NCBI GenBank assembly: GCA_030623035.1
Contig: JAUXFK010000160.1
Coordinates: forward strand, 1-6,812
DNA from: Deltaproteobacteria bacterium
GTDB lineage: Bacteria; Desulfobacterota; UBA8473
Length of the DNA stretch: 6,812 nucleotides
Direction: 5' to 3'
The notes beneath the pieces were generated by a model. The model saw only the letters and a program-made list of their open reading frames with translations, did not search any database and was not told the DNA's origin. The position numbers and the translations under genes were made by a program. Below are positions 1-6,232 of the stretch, piece after piece (positions within the stretch are counted from its first letter, which is position 1; each line of letters begins with the position of its first letter).

Positions 1-206
1 AATCAAAGAAAAAGATCGATTGCCAATTCTAGGAAAATCTATGCCCTTTCTAACTGTAAAATCTGTAAACTACTATAAATAGCGAGTTTATTCTTTAGAG
101 TTAACTTTATAATCATATTATTTAGAGATTCATATCAATAAGCATATATGCATATACCTGTAATTAACTCCCCTGTATCACCTCCTCAATCAGTTTATAC
201 TTATTT
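1..206 (-). other. Non-coding tail downstream of cheA
   Basis: No open frame of note on either strand. On the minus strand it holds an isolated Shine-Dalgarno sequence, a 12-bp perfect palindrome (tatatgcatata, 145-156), a weak promoter-like pair (TTGATA at 133-138 and TATGAT at 112-117, 15 nt apart) and an AT-rich hairpin (TAAACT 66-71 with AGTTTA 85-90, plus an inner CTA/TAG stem). No U-tract follows the hairpin in the minus direction, so it is not a clear cheA terminator. The stretch may be the leader of a gene beyond the left edge. Confidence 0.45.
177..186 (-). promoter_or_regulatory. Orphan near-perfect Shine-Dalgarno sequence
   Basis: The minus strand reads AGGAGGTGAT, ten consecutive bases complementary to the usual 16S rRNA 3' end. 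It begins 21 nt after the cheA stop codon. No ATG, GTG or TTG follows at usable distance: the next 17 nt are ACAGGGGAGTTAATTAC. It is therefore a ribosome binding site with no visible gene, unless an ATT start is used or the former gene has decayed. Confidence 0.45.
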
Positions 207-3200
207 TTAGCTTTTATGCAAATGACTTTGAATACTTTTCATCAGGCTTTCTTTGTCCAGTTTAATATTATAGTCATCGACTCCAATGGCTTCCCCCTTT
301 TTTATATCCTCCTCTCCAGCTAAACACGTAAGGGTAATGACCGGCAAATTAGAGAAACGCTTATCTTCCTTTATCTTTAAAGTAAGACTCAGACCATCCA
401 TGTTTGGCATCTCAATATCTGTAACGACTAAAGACACCTCATCTGCATGTTCTTTTAGAAGATTCCATGCAATCATTCCATCTTCCGCTTCAATGACGTC
501 GTAACCTTCATCTTCCAAAATGTCCTTTACCTTCTTGCGGAAAAAGTTCGAATCCTCTGCCAGAAGAATGGTGGATACCTTATCTTTTTCAAGTTGAGTC
601 TTTTCCCGACCCTTAAACCAATCTGGATTCAGGGCCTCCAGCATCTCGTAGATATCAATCAAAAGGGTCGTATGCTCACCTATGATGGTGGAGCCCATTA
701 TGCCGGTCTGCTTAAGAATGGTGTCATCTATCTCAGCAGAAACCTCCATTGCGTCCACCGGACCAGTAGTCAAAAGCCCAACTTCTTTTCCGGTAATATT
801 AAAGACAATTACCTGAAGATACTCCCTGTCCTCCAGGGGTTTAACATTGGCAACCTCATCAATGGTAAACAGAGGAAGGGCGGTTTTCCTGTATTGGATA
901 ACTCTCTTTCCACTAACCAGTTCAATGCTTTTGGCTTTAATCTTTTCAATACGAGCTACCTGATCCAGTGGGACGGCAAACTGTTCATTTTCTCCGTTCA
1001 TAAAGACCAATAGGGATTGGACTTCATGTATAAGCTCTTTGTCTATCTCTTTTCCTTTCGTGGCCTCTGCTACTCTATGGATACTTTCCAGAGAGGACAG
1101 TTCTGCCATTCTGGCAATACCTGCTACATCGAGTATTAAAGCAACATGTCCGTCTCCCATGATAGTTGCTCCGGCATACCCCTGGCAGTGCCTGAGATGT
1201 CTTCCTAGAGGTTTCACTACGATTTCCTCAGAGTCAAGTAATCCTCCAACAACCAGTCCGTATTTAAAGACCCCGGTAGAAACCACTACAATATTGACAG
1301 CACTGTTGGCATGGTATCTTCTATCTATATCTTCGGGGCGTTCATTTTGAGCTGAAAGGCTTGACTCTTCAGTTAATGTTTCTAAGTCTTCTTCTCTGTT
1401 GTCATCGTCGGACATCGGCATCAAACTCTTCTTGGATCGTCTATCTGCTATGTTTTTACGGCGATCCTTTTTTTCTATACCATCCTTCAAGTCGATATAT
1501 GTGCGTTCAACCTCTAGAACATCTGCTAGATTCAAAAGGGGTAATAGTTGCTCTCTTAGTCTTACAACCTCGGCGTCTCCTACTTTCTCTATTTTATCTT
1601 TAACCTTATTTGCAGAGATACGCATAAGCTCATCTATATTCACCTGAGGAATCGCATATCGCTCTTTTTCGACAGAGACGACCTGGCTCGGAATTATAGC
1701 CAAAGTTAGAGGGAGCTTTATTCGAATTCTCGTTCCCTCTCCGATTTTCGAATTAATTTCTATCACACCTCCAAGCTTATCGAGGTTTGTCTTTACCACA
1801 TCCATACCCACACCACGTCCAGAGACATCGGTAATCTTGTCAGCCATAGAGAAACCTGGGGTGAAGATCAGATTTATCTTCTCTTTTTTCGACATAACTC
1901 TTGCTTGCTCTTCCGTTATCAGCTCTTTTAGAACGGCTGTTGCAGCAAGCTTGTTTTCATCAAGCCCCTTTCCGTCATCGGAAATTTCGATGTTTACCTG
2001 TCCGGCCTCATGATACGCCCTAAGAGAGATCTTCCCTTGTTCATTTTTGCCCGCCTGAATTCTTTCATCCGGCATTTCTATACCATGATCGACTGAATTT
2101 CTGGCCAGGTGAGTTAGAGGGTCACTTATGGCCTCGATTATGGTTTTATCCAACTCCACTTCCTGACCCTCTAATGTAAGTTCTATTTCCTTGTTCAAAT
2201 TCTTTGCCATATCCCTAACAACTCGGGGGAATTTGTTAAATACATTCCCAATGGGCTGCATCCGGGTTAACATGATAGCCTCTTGCAACTCGGATGTAAC
2301 AATATCTAGCTTTTGTCCAATAAGTTCCAGGTCATGCGTACCGTAGGATCCGATAACCTGGAGTAGTTGGTTTCGACTGAGTACCAGCTCCCCGGCGAGG
2401 GTCATGAGGTTGTCAAGGAGGCTTAACTGGACACGTATGCTTGTAGTTGCCTTTGGTTTTGATGTCTGAACATCTATACCTGTCATTATATTTTTCAATA
2501 CCTTTTTTGTGGGTATGTCTTCCTCCATGGATAATGCCTCAGAGACTGCTTCAGCTTTGGCATTAATCTCTGGTGTATCCACCTTTTCATCGAGTTTTAG
2601 AGGTTTTTCTTCGATTTCAGAATCGATTTGAATCGAGGTTTCTTTAAGTTTTGGTTCGATCCTCGAAGGTATGTCTTCATAGGGCACAGCAACCATATCC
2701 TTATTTACCAGATGAATACATTTTTCGTTAATATCCAATACGCTTCCAATTGAATCCAGTTCAATAATTGATGAAAAAAGTACCAAAAAGGGAATCCTGT
2801 TGAGTAAGGATATGTCGCTCTCCAGCGTTCCTACTGCGGTAATATCAACCTTACTATCTATGATGTTGCCAACCTTCTGCATCTCTCTTACAATATCAAT
2901 GGGGTTTTTCCCTTTTTTTTGTACGTCATGTATAAGATCGTATTCTACTAGATATATAAACATCTTGTTCTTTTTTGCCTGGGAAATATCAAATTCGCTT
3001 ACGCTGAAGATAATGCCCCCATCAGATAGGCACACGTCAACCATATTGGATATGCCTTTTTTTTCGTCTAATGGCAATGAAACGGACATGAGCCCAGTAA
3101 GGGCAACTACATGCTCCGAGATTTCCATACCATTACTCTGGTCTACATTATTGATGAGGTCTCGCAGTTTATCGAAGGCCAAAAGAAGAATATTTACTAC

Positions 3201-3464
3201 TTCGGGGGTCGGTACAATTTCATGGCTGCGTATTAGCCCCAATATATTTTCCATCTTATGGGCAAGTTCCTTGATTGTTTCAAGGCCCAAGAATCCCCCC
3301 CCACCTTTGATAGAATGGGCTGAGCGAAAAACCTTGTTAACCAGTTCTACGTCTATATCTGCCCCTGCTTCTTCAATAATTAGCAGATCATTCTCCACAT
3401 CCGTTAATTGTTCCAGGGATTCATCCACGTACAACTGTAAGGTTTCATCATCCTGGATACTCAT
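207..3464 (-). CDS. cheA: CheA-type hybrid chemosensory histidine kinase (HPt-kinase-CheW-CheW-REC)
   Basis: Cytoplasmic sensor kinase core of a chemosensory array: it autophosphorylates from ATP on an HPt histidine and passes phosphate to receiver domains. Visible domains: HPt at about 1-125 with phospho-acceptor His50 in AHSIKGG; a P2-like variable region at about 145-256; an acidic linker to about 340; P3 dimerisation helices at about 341-405; HATPase at about 410-585 with N-box H452/N456/D459-H460-G461, DDGKG at 496-500 and GRGVG at 549-553; a CheW-like P5 at about 586-790, interrupted by a charged insert at about 653-720; a second CheW domain at about 815-950; and a C-terminal receiver at about 963-1085 with E970-D971, phospho-acceptor Asp1016 and Lys1068. 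At 1085 residues it is far longer than enteric CheA (about 650). All catalytic motifs look intact. GGAGG at 3471-3475 lies 6 nt from the ATG and fixes the start. It follows the STAS gene by 43 nt, probably in one transcript. The extra CheW may replace a free CheW. Confidence 0.96.
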   Translation of the reverse strand: MSIQDDETLQLYVDESLEQLTDVENDLLIIEEAGADIDVELVNKVFRSAHSIKGGGGFLGLETIKELAHKMENILGLIRSHEIVPTPEVVNILLLAFDKLRDLINNVDQSNGMEISEHVVALTGLMSVSLPLDEKKGISNMVDVCLSDGGIIFSVSEFDISQAKKNKMFIYLVEYDLIHDVQKKGKNPIDIVREMQKVGNIIDSKVDITAVGTLESDISLLNRIPFLVLFSSIIELDSIGSVLDINEKCIHLVNKDMVAVPYEDIPSRIEPKLKETSIQIDSEIEEKPLKLDEKVDTPEINAKAEAVSEALSMEEDIPTKKVLKNIMTGIDVQTSKPKATTSIRVQLSLLDNLMTLAGELVLSRNQLLQVIGSYGTHDLELIGQKLDIVTSELQEAIMLTRMQPIGNVFNKFPRVVRDMAKNLNKEIELTLEGQEVELDKTIIEAISDPLTHLARNSVDHGIEMPDERIQAGKNEQGKISLRAYHEAGQVNIEISDDGKGLDENKLAATAVLKELITEEQARVMSKKEKINLIFTPGFSMADKITDVSGRGVGMDVVKTNLDKLGGVIEINSKIGEGTRIRIKLPLTLAIIPSQVVSVEKERYAIPQVNIDELMRISANKVKDKIEKVGDAEVVRLREQLLPLLNLADVLEVERTYIDLKDGIEKKDRRKNIADRRSKKSLMPMSDDDNREEDLETLTEESSLSAQNERPEDIDRRYHANSAVNIVVVSTGVFKYGLVVGGLLDSEEIVVKPLGRHLRHCQGYAGATIMGDGHVALILDVAGIARMAELSSLESIHRVAEATKGKEIDKELIHEVQSLLVFMNGENEQFAVPLDQVARIEKIKAKSIELVSGKRVIQYRKTALPLFTIDEVANVKPLEDREYLQVIVFNITGKEVGLLTTGPVDAMEVSAEIDDTILKQTGIMGSTIIGEHTTLLIDIYEMLEALNPDWFKGREKTQLEKDKVSTILLAEDSNFFRKKVKDILEDEGYDVIEAEDGMIAWNLLKEHADEVSLVVTDIEMPNMDGLSLTLKIKEDKRFSNLPVITLTCLAGEEDIKKGEAIGVDDYNIKLDKESLMKSIQSHLHKS

Positions 3465-3507
3465 GGCCTTCCTCCATTATTGGTCATCTTATTAACATTT
3501 AAATTAA

Positions 3508-3813
3508 TTACTTGTTTTTTATTTCAAGATGTTGATCTAGCCGCATTGTTTTAAATAATTGATATATATCTTCAGAGAGGTTTATGACTGTCAATTTTTC
3601 GCCATACTTGCTGAGGGAATTATGGGCGGCAACCAGGATCCCTATACCGACAGAGTCGATTATCAAAACATCTTTCATGTCCACAATCAGCCCTTTTTCC
3701 CCTTCCTCTATCAAAGATAGGAGTTCCTCTCTAAACTCGTGGGATATAGAGGCTACTATGTTATCATTTGGCCTTATTGTAATCTTATTTTCTTCCCTAA
3801 TTATTTCACTCAT
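3508..3813 (-). CDS. STAS-domain anti-sigma factor antagonist (SpoIIAA/RsbV-like)
   Basis: Single STAS domain of 101 residues, the normal size for SpoIIAA/RsbV proteins. The phosphorylation loop reads IIDSVGIG, and Ser54, directly after Asp53, aligns with Ser58 of B. subtilis SpoIIAA (motif MDSSGLG). The regulatory serine is therefore kept, although the next position is Val instead of the usual Ser/Thr. In this family the unphosphorylated form binds the anti-sigma ATPase, and the ATPase phosphorylates the serine to break the complex. Both matching enzymes, the ATPase and a PP2C phosphatase, are encoded just upstream. The start is supported by GGAGG at 3818-3822, 4 nt from the ATG. The gene stands apart from the upstream pair by about 420 nt and sits 43 nt before cheA, so it may be transcribed with the kinase from its own promoter. 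No transmembrane segment is visible. The partner assignment is inferred from context. Confidence 0.93.
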   Translation of the reverse strand: MSEIIREENKITIRPNDNIVASISHEFREELLSLIEEGEKGLIVDMKDVLIIDSVGIGILVAAHNSLSKYGEKLTVINLSEDIYQLFKTMRLDQHLEIKNK

Positions 3814-3956
3814 AAAGCCTCCGTATTCTGGCTAGTTATTGTCCGTTCATAATGGTCCTTTTGCCGAATCTCTATGTTGGGCTTAGATTCTAATCCTCAA
3901 AATGTGCCAACATATTCCTGCTTGCCCTGTGAAATGCGAAGCCATATTTCTCCGGG

Positions 3957-3997
3957 GCGGTTAAAATTTCGCGTTCATTGTCCTTGAACAAAACCGC
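3957..3997. repeat. Nested hairpin in the STAS-cheA leader
   Basis: An outer stem GCGGTT (3957-3962) pairs with AACCGC (3992-3997), and an inner stem GTTCA (3973-3977) pairs with TGAAC (3985-3989) around a 7-nt loop. In the minus-strand mRNA it would fold about 150 nt before the STAS start. It lacks a following U-run on the minus strand, so it is not a terminator for these genes. On the plus strand it is followed by TCATTTTTT, but there is no plus-strand gene to terminate. Confidence 0.4.
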
Positions 3998-4047
3998 TCA
4001 TTTTTTGGATGGACACCGGATAGTTGAGAAATTTTATATAGTTCTAC

Positions 4048-4053
4048 ATTATA
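4048..4053 (-). promoter_or_regulatory. Candidate -10 box (TATAAT) for the STAS-cheA transcript
   Basis: The minus strand reads TTACGTATAATGTAGAAC, an exact sigma-70 -10 consensus. No good -35 lies at 16-18 nt; the nearest is TTGCAT at 14 nt. A second TATAAA follows 14 nt further on, 18 nt behind TTGCTT. The site is the best promoter-like sequence between the two gene pairs, but the AT-rich surroundings make chance matches easy. Confidence 0.35.
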
Positions 4054-4104
4054 CGTAAGCAAGTAATATGCAATTTTTATGCCTGATTATTGAAAGGACT
4101 CTAC

Positions 4105-4197
4105 TCAAAAACCTCGGCGAATTACCCCGCACACAGTACAGGGAACTTCGCTTACAAACCCGTCATTTTTTCTATATTCGGTCACCAGTCTTAACAA
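4105..4197 (-). CDS. Possible 30-residue CxxC microprotein with strong ribosome binding site
   Basis: Behind the ATPase stop codon the minus strand carries AAAAGGAGGA at 4210-4201, as good as the sites of the confirmed genes. Four nt after the GGAGG, a TTG codon at 4197-4195 opens a frame of 30 codons that ends in TGA at 4107-4105. The GGAGG-to-start distance equals that of the STAS gene. The peptide is basic, begins LRLVTEYRKNDGFVS after the initiator, and has a PCTVCG motif with Cys20 and Cys23, then ends VIRRGF. A CxxC pair suggests metal or thiol chemistry, but one pair is not a full zinc site unless it dimerises. It starts 38 nt downstream of the ATPase gene, so it would be the third gene of that operon. 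I recognise no family. It could equally be a chance frame behind a stray Shine-Dalgarno or the remnant of a longer gene. The TTG start is a weakness. Confidence 0.35.
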   Translation of the reverse strand: MLRLVTEYRKNDGFVSEVPCTVCGVIRRGF

Positions 4198-4235
4198 AAA
4201 TCCTCCTTTTTCAATGCCCGTAGGTTATTCGCTAC

Positions 4236-4727
4236 TTAGTGGTCACCATTTATATGCTTTACCAAAGTTACTCCATTCCCTTTCTCGTTAAAATATACCT
4301 CATCCGTGCAAAAGCGGGCGATAAAGATACCCCGTCCATGGGGAATTGCGATGTTTTCCTTTTTCCTTGGGTCATGGATTTGACGCCAGTTGAATCCCTC
4401 TCCCTCATCACTGACGACAAAACAAACACTTTTCTGATCTATTGAGCATTCGATTGTAACCTCTTTCGATGCAAAAGGTTCCTCCTTCATTCGCCTTTCT
4501 AGAAAATCGTCGAAATTTCCATCCTTCAAAGCCTTGCTTTTAGTCTCCCAATCGATAGCTAAATTTCCATGTTCTACAGCATTAATAATTATTTCGTTTA
4601 AGCCTACCCGAATAGCTTGTATATCTTTATGCTTGCATTTCGTCTCTAAGAATTCAATGATTTCATCAATAACACAAGGGATAATTTTAGGATTACTTGA
4701 CATCTTGATAACTTTGCGTATCTGCAC
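4236..4727 (-). CDS. Anti-sigma regulatory factor, GHKL ATPase / serine kinase (RsbW/SpoIIAB-like)
   Basis: A 163-residue HATPase_c_2-type protein. The Bergerat ATP-binding fold is complete: N-box with E45, N49 and HGN at 53-55; G1 box DEGEG at 107-111; G2 box HGRGI at 130-134. There is no HPt or dimerisation domain, so it is not a histidine kinase. The family binds a sigma factor or other target and phosphorylates a STAS antagonist on serine. A loop of about 50 residues, with many charged residues, separates N-box and G1. The start is GTG, 3 nt after the stop of the phosphatase gene, with AGAGGT at 4735-4740 as ribosome binding site. That start keeps the first beta strand (QIRKVIK), which an internal ATG at residue 9 would remove and which has no Shine-Dalgarno. 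The spacing implies translational coupling to the phosphatase, which is logical because the two act in opposition on the STAS protein. The target (sigma factor or not) is not in the window. Confidence 0.92.
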   Translation of the reverse strand: MQIRKVIKMSSNPKIIPCVIDEIIEFLETKCKHKDIQAIRVGLNEIIINAVEHGNLAIDWETKSKALKDGNFDDFLERRMKEEPFASKEVTIECSIDQKSVCFVVSDEGEGFNWRQIHDPRKKENIAIPHGRGIFIARFCTDEVYFNEKGNGVTLVKHINGDH

Positions 4728-4730
4728 TGC

Positions 4731-5918
4731 TTAGACCTCTTTTTGTTCAAAACCGAATAGGATGATGTCATCACTTGGCCCCCCTTTGCCTCTAGTCCAT
4801 TCCCCCACATGCAAGATAAGGTTGGACAGTATCTCATTCAGCTTTAACTTTCTGTTTGTTCGAAGAATCTCCTTCATACGATAGACGCTAAACCTTTGAT
4901 CGAACTGGTTCATTGCATCAAGAATTCCATCTGAGCAAAGTATAACCTTTTGATTTAGTTCGAGGTGGAGATGTGATTCCTGATATTTTGGTTCTTTAAA
5001 GAGACCGATTGGAGGGCCGCTTGTATCGGTCAATAACCCCGCCCCATTCTCATCAATCAATATTGGATATGGGTGTCCGGCATTTGACCAGGTGAACGTC
5101 ATATTATATATGTTAAATATTCCGTATAGTATTGTAAAATACTGCCCTATTGTTGAATCCATTGGAAATTGCTTATTTAGGGATTCAAGAACGTTTTTGG
5201 GGGGAACTATGTGGTAATAAGGGGGGAAGTTGGTACGTATCTTTAGTATGTCCCAGTTCTCTGACAATAAACGGCTCAATAAAACGGAAAGCAGAGCAGC
5301 AGAAATTCCATGTCCTGAAACATCCAGGACATAGATTCCATAGTGAATCTCATCAAGGCGCAATACATTTAGCATATCCCCCCCCAACTGGTCACAAGGA
5401 AGAAACTCCCAGCAAACATCCACTCCCCTTATATTAGGGATATTATCGGGCAAGAAGCTCTTTTGAATATTAGCGGCATATTTCAGGTCATCCATTATCT
5501 TGCGATTGGCTTCTTTCAATAGATGATTCTTCTTGTGGAGGTTGTTTTCCATTTCCAGGATGCGCATTCCTGCCTTTATCCGACTCCTTAGCTCCTCTCT
5601 ATCGAATGGTTTTGTTAAAAAATCGTCAGCACCCGCTTCAAATATTTTAACTGAATCTTTGGCCTGTTCCTTTGCTGTAAGAAAAATAGTGTAAATGTAT
5701 TTCTCAGTATCGAGTTCACGAATTTTTCTGCAAAACTCCATTCCGTCCATCTTCGACATCATCAAGTCTGTTATTACCATATCAATCGTATTGTTTCTTA
5801 ACATATCCAGTGCTTCTAGCCCATTTTGGGCAGTCAACACTTCGTATCCCCATCTCTCAAGTGTCGCTTGAAGTGCTTTTATGGAAGCAGGATTGCTTTC
5901 AGCGACAAGAATCTTCAT
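4731..5918 (-). CDS. Response regulator with PP2C/SpoIIE-type serine phosphatase output (RsbU-like)
   Basis: Cytoplasmic 395-residue protein. Residues 1-120 are a receiver domain with phospho-acceptor Asp51, Thr81 and Lys103 (TKPF). A helical, probably coiled-coil linker spans about 118-155. A PP2C-like phosphatase fills about 160-393, with metal-binding and catalytic motifs LGGD at 178-181, DVSGHG at 199-204, NAGH at 279-282, CSDG at 328-331 and PSDD at 381-384. The family dephosphorylates the serine of STAS antagonists, and receiver phosphorylation usually tunes the activity. Two receiver positions are unusual: the acidic pair of CheY (Asp12-Asp13) is Glu7-Ser8, and the Pro normally found after the phospho-Asp loop is Ser55 (DLMMSKMDG). 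The ATG is preceded by AAGGAAAGGG with about 10 nt spacing. It is first in the visible operon, and the ATPase follows after 3 nt. The likely phosphodonor is the CheA of this locus (inference). The substrate is most likely the neighbouring STAS protein. Confidence 0.94.
   Translation of the reverse strand: MKILVAESNPASIKALQATLERWGYEVLTAQNGLEALDMLRNNTIDMVITDLMMSKMDGMEFCRKIRELDTEKYIYTIFLTAKEQAKDSVKIFEAGADDFLTKPFDREELRSRIKAGMRILEMENNLHKKNHLLKEANRKIMDDLKYAANIQKSFLPDNIPNIRGVDVCWEFLPCDQLGGDMLNVLRLDEIHYGIYVLDVSGHGISAALLSVLLSRLLSENWDILKIRTNFPPYYHIVPPKNVLESLNKQFPMDSTIGQYFTILYGIFNIYNMTFTWSNAGHPYPILIDENGAGLLTDTSGPPIGLFKEPKYQESHLHLELNQKVILCSDGILDAMNQFDQRFSVYRMKEILRTNRKLKLNEILSNLILHVGEWTRGKGGPSDDIILFGFEQKEV
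4735..4740 (-). promoter_or_regulatory. Ribosome binding site that decides the GTG start of the ATPase gene
   Basis: AGAGGT on the minus strand lies inside the last codons of the phosphatase gene, 7 nt ahead of the GTG at 4727-4725. The alternative ATG at 4703-4701 has no purine-rich sequence before it. The site's position inside the upstream gene fits translational coupling. Confidence 0.6.
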
Positions 5919-6021
5919 AGGTTACATACCCTTTCCTTTAGTTTTTGTGTTTCGTGATTTTGTTTTTTTGTCCCCCCATTGACATGTTTAATATGATGCC
6001 TTTCCATTCGAAACTTGATAC

Positions 6022-6037
6022 TTTGTAACTGTTTAGC
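6022..6037 (+). repeat. Copy 1 of a dispersed GTAACTGTTTAGC-like repeat
   Basis: Reads TTTGTAACTGTTTAGC. It shares the core TGTAAYTGTTTAGC with the copy at 6225-6240 (one difference in 14) and a weaker match with 6082-6097. The function is not known from sequence. Confidence 0.4.
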
Positions 6038-6059
6038 TTTTTGAAATTTTAGTTGCGAA

Positions 6060-6167
6060 GGCGGTGGTCAAATTTTAAGCCGTGCAACTGTTTGAACATC
6101 TAAGTGAATTAAGAAAGAACAGGGGGGAAGATGCGTGTTCTGTACGGTTTAAAATTTGATTGCCGTT
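6060..6167 (+). repeat. Long inverted repeat forming a 27-pair wobble hairpin
   Basis: Arms 6060-6086 and 6141-6167 pair without interruption as plus-strand RNA: 20 Watson-Crick pairs and 7 G-U pairs, with no mismatch or bulge. The central block TCAAATTTTAA (6068-6078) is perfectly complementary to 6149-6159. In the 54-nt loop GAACAT (6094-6099) can pair with GTGTTC (6135-6140). As minus-strand RNA the seven wobbles would be A-C mismatches. It may be a structured RNA, the core of a small miniature transposable element, or both. There is no U-run after the hairpin, so it is not a standard terminator. Confidence 0.55.
6082..6097 (+). repeat. Copy 2 (diverged) of the GTAACTGTTTAGC-like repeat
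   Basis: Reads GTGCAACTGTTTGAAC, with the core CAACTGTTTGA. It begins inside the left arm of the long hairpin, 60 nt after copy 1. It is the most diverged of the three copies. Confidence 0.3.
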
Positions 6168-6204
6168 GAAGCTTGGCGAGTGCTTTCTGTTTCATAAGGC
6201 TAAA

Positions 6205-6232
6205 ATAATACGATATTTTTATTCGCTGTAAT
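6205..6232 (-). promoter_or_regulatory. Weak candidate sigma-70 promoter toward the phosphatase operon
   Basis: On the minus strand ATTACA (6232-6227, four of six matches to TTGACA) is followed after 16 nt by TATTAT (6210-6205, five of six matches to TATAAT). Transcription would start near 6198 and run through the long hairpin before the phosphatase ATG, giving a leader of about 280 nt. Such matches are common by chance in AT-rich DNA. Confidence 0.2.

Larger units (their letters stand above)
3814..4104 (-). other. Intergenic leader between the ATPase operon and the STAS-cheA genes
   Basis: About 290 nt without a credible gene on either strand. On the minus strand it holds a perfect TATAAT box, a nested hairpin and the STAS ribosome binding site. 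If transcription begins just after the TATAAT box, the STAS mRNA has an untranslated leader of about 230 nt, long enough for structure-based control. No clear intrinsic terminator for the upstream operon is seen, so read-through from the ATPase gene into STAS-cheA remains possible. Confidence 0.6.

Noticed and set aside
170..192. Plus-strand ATCACCTCCT resembling the 3' end of 16S rRNA
   Set aside because: The conserved helix that precedes the 16S tail is missing; it is better read as a minus-strand Shine-Dalgarno.
2800..3495. 231-codon plus-strand open frame opposite cheA
   Set aside because: It is antisense to the clear HPt and P2 regions of CheA; its composition (rich in Ser, Thr, Ile, Leu, Pro) is that of a mirror frame and it has no domain.
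3896..3915. Sigma-54-like -24 element TTGGCAC on the minus strand before STAS
   Set aside because: The required -12 TTGC is absent; the corresponding position reads GAGG, so the promoter is not supported.
5979..6000. TTGACA on the plus strand in the phosphatase leader
   Set aside because: No -10 at 16-18 nt and no plus-strand gene downstream.
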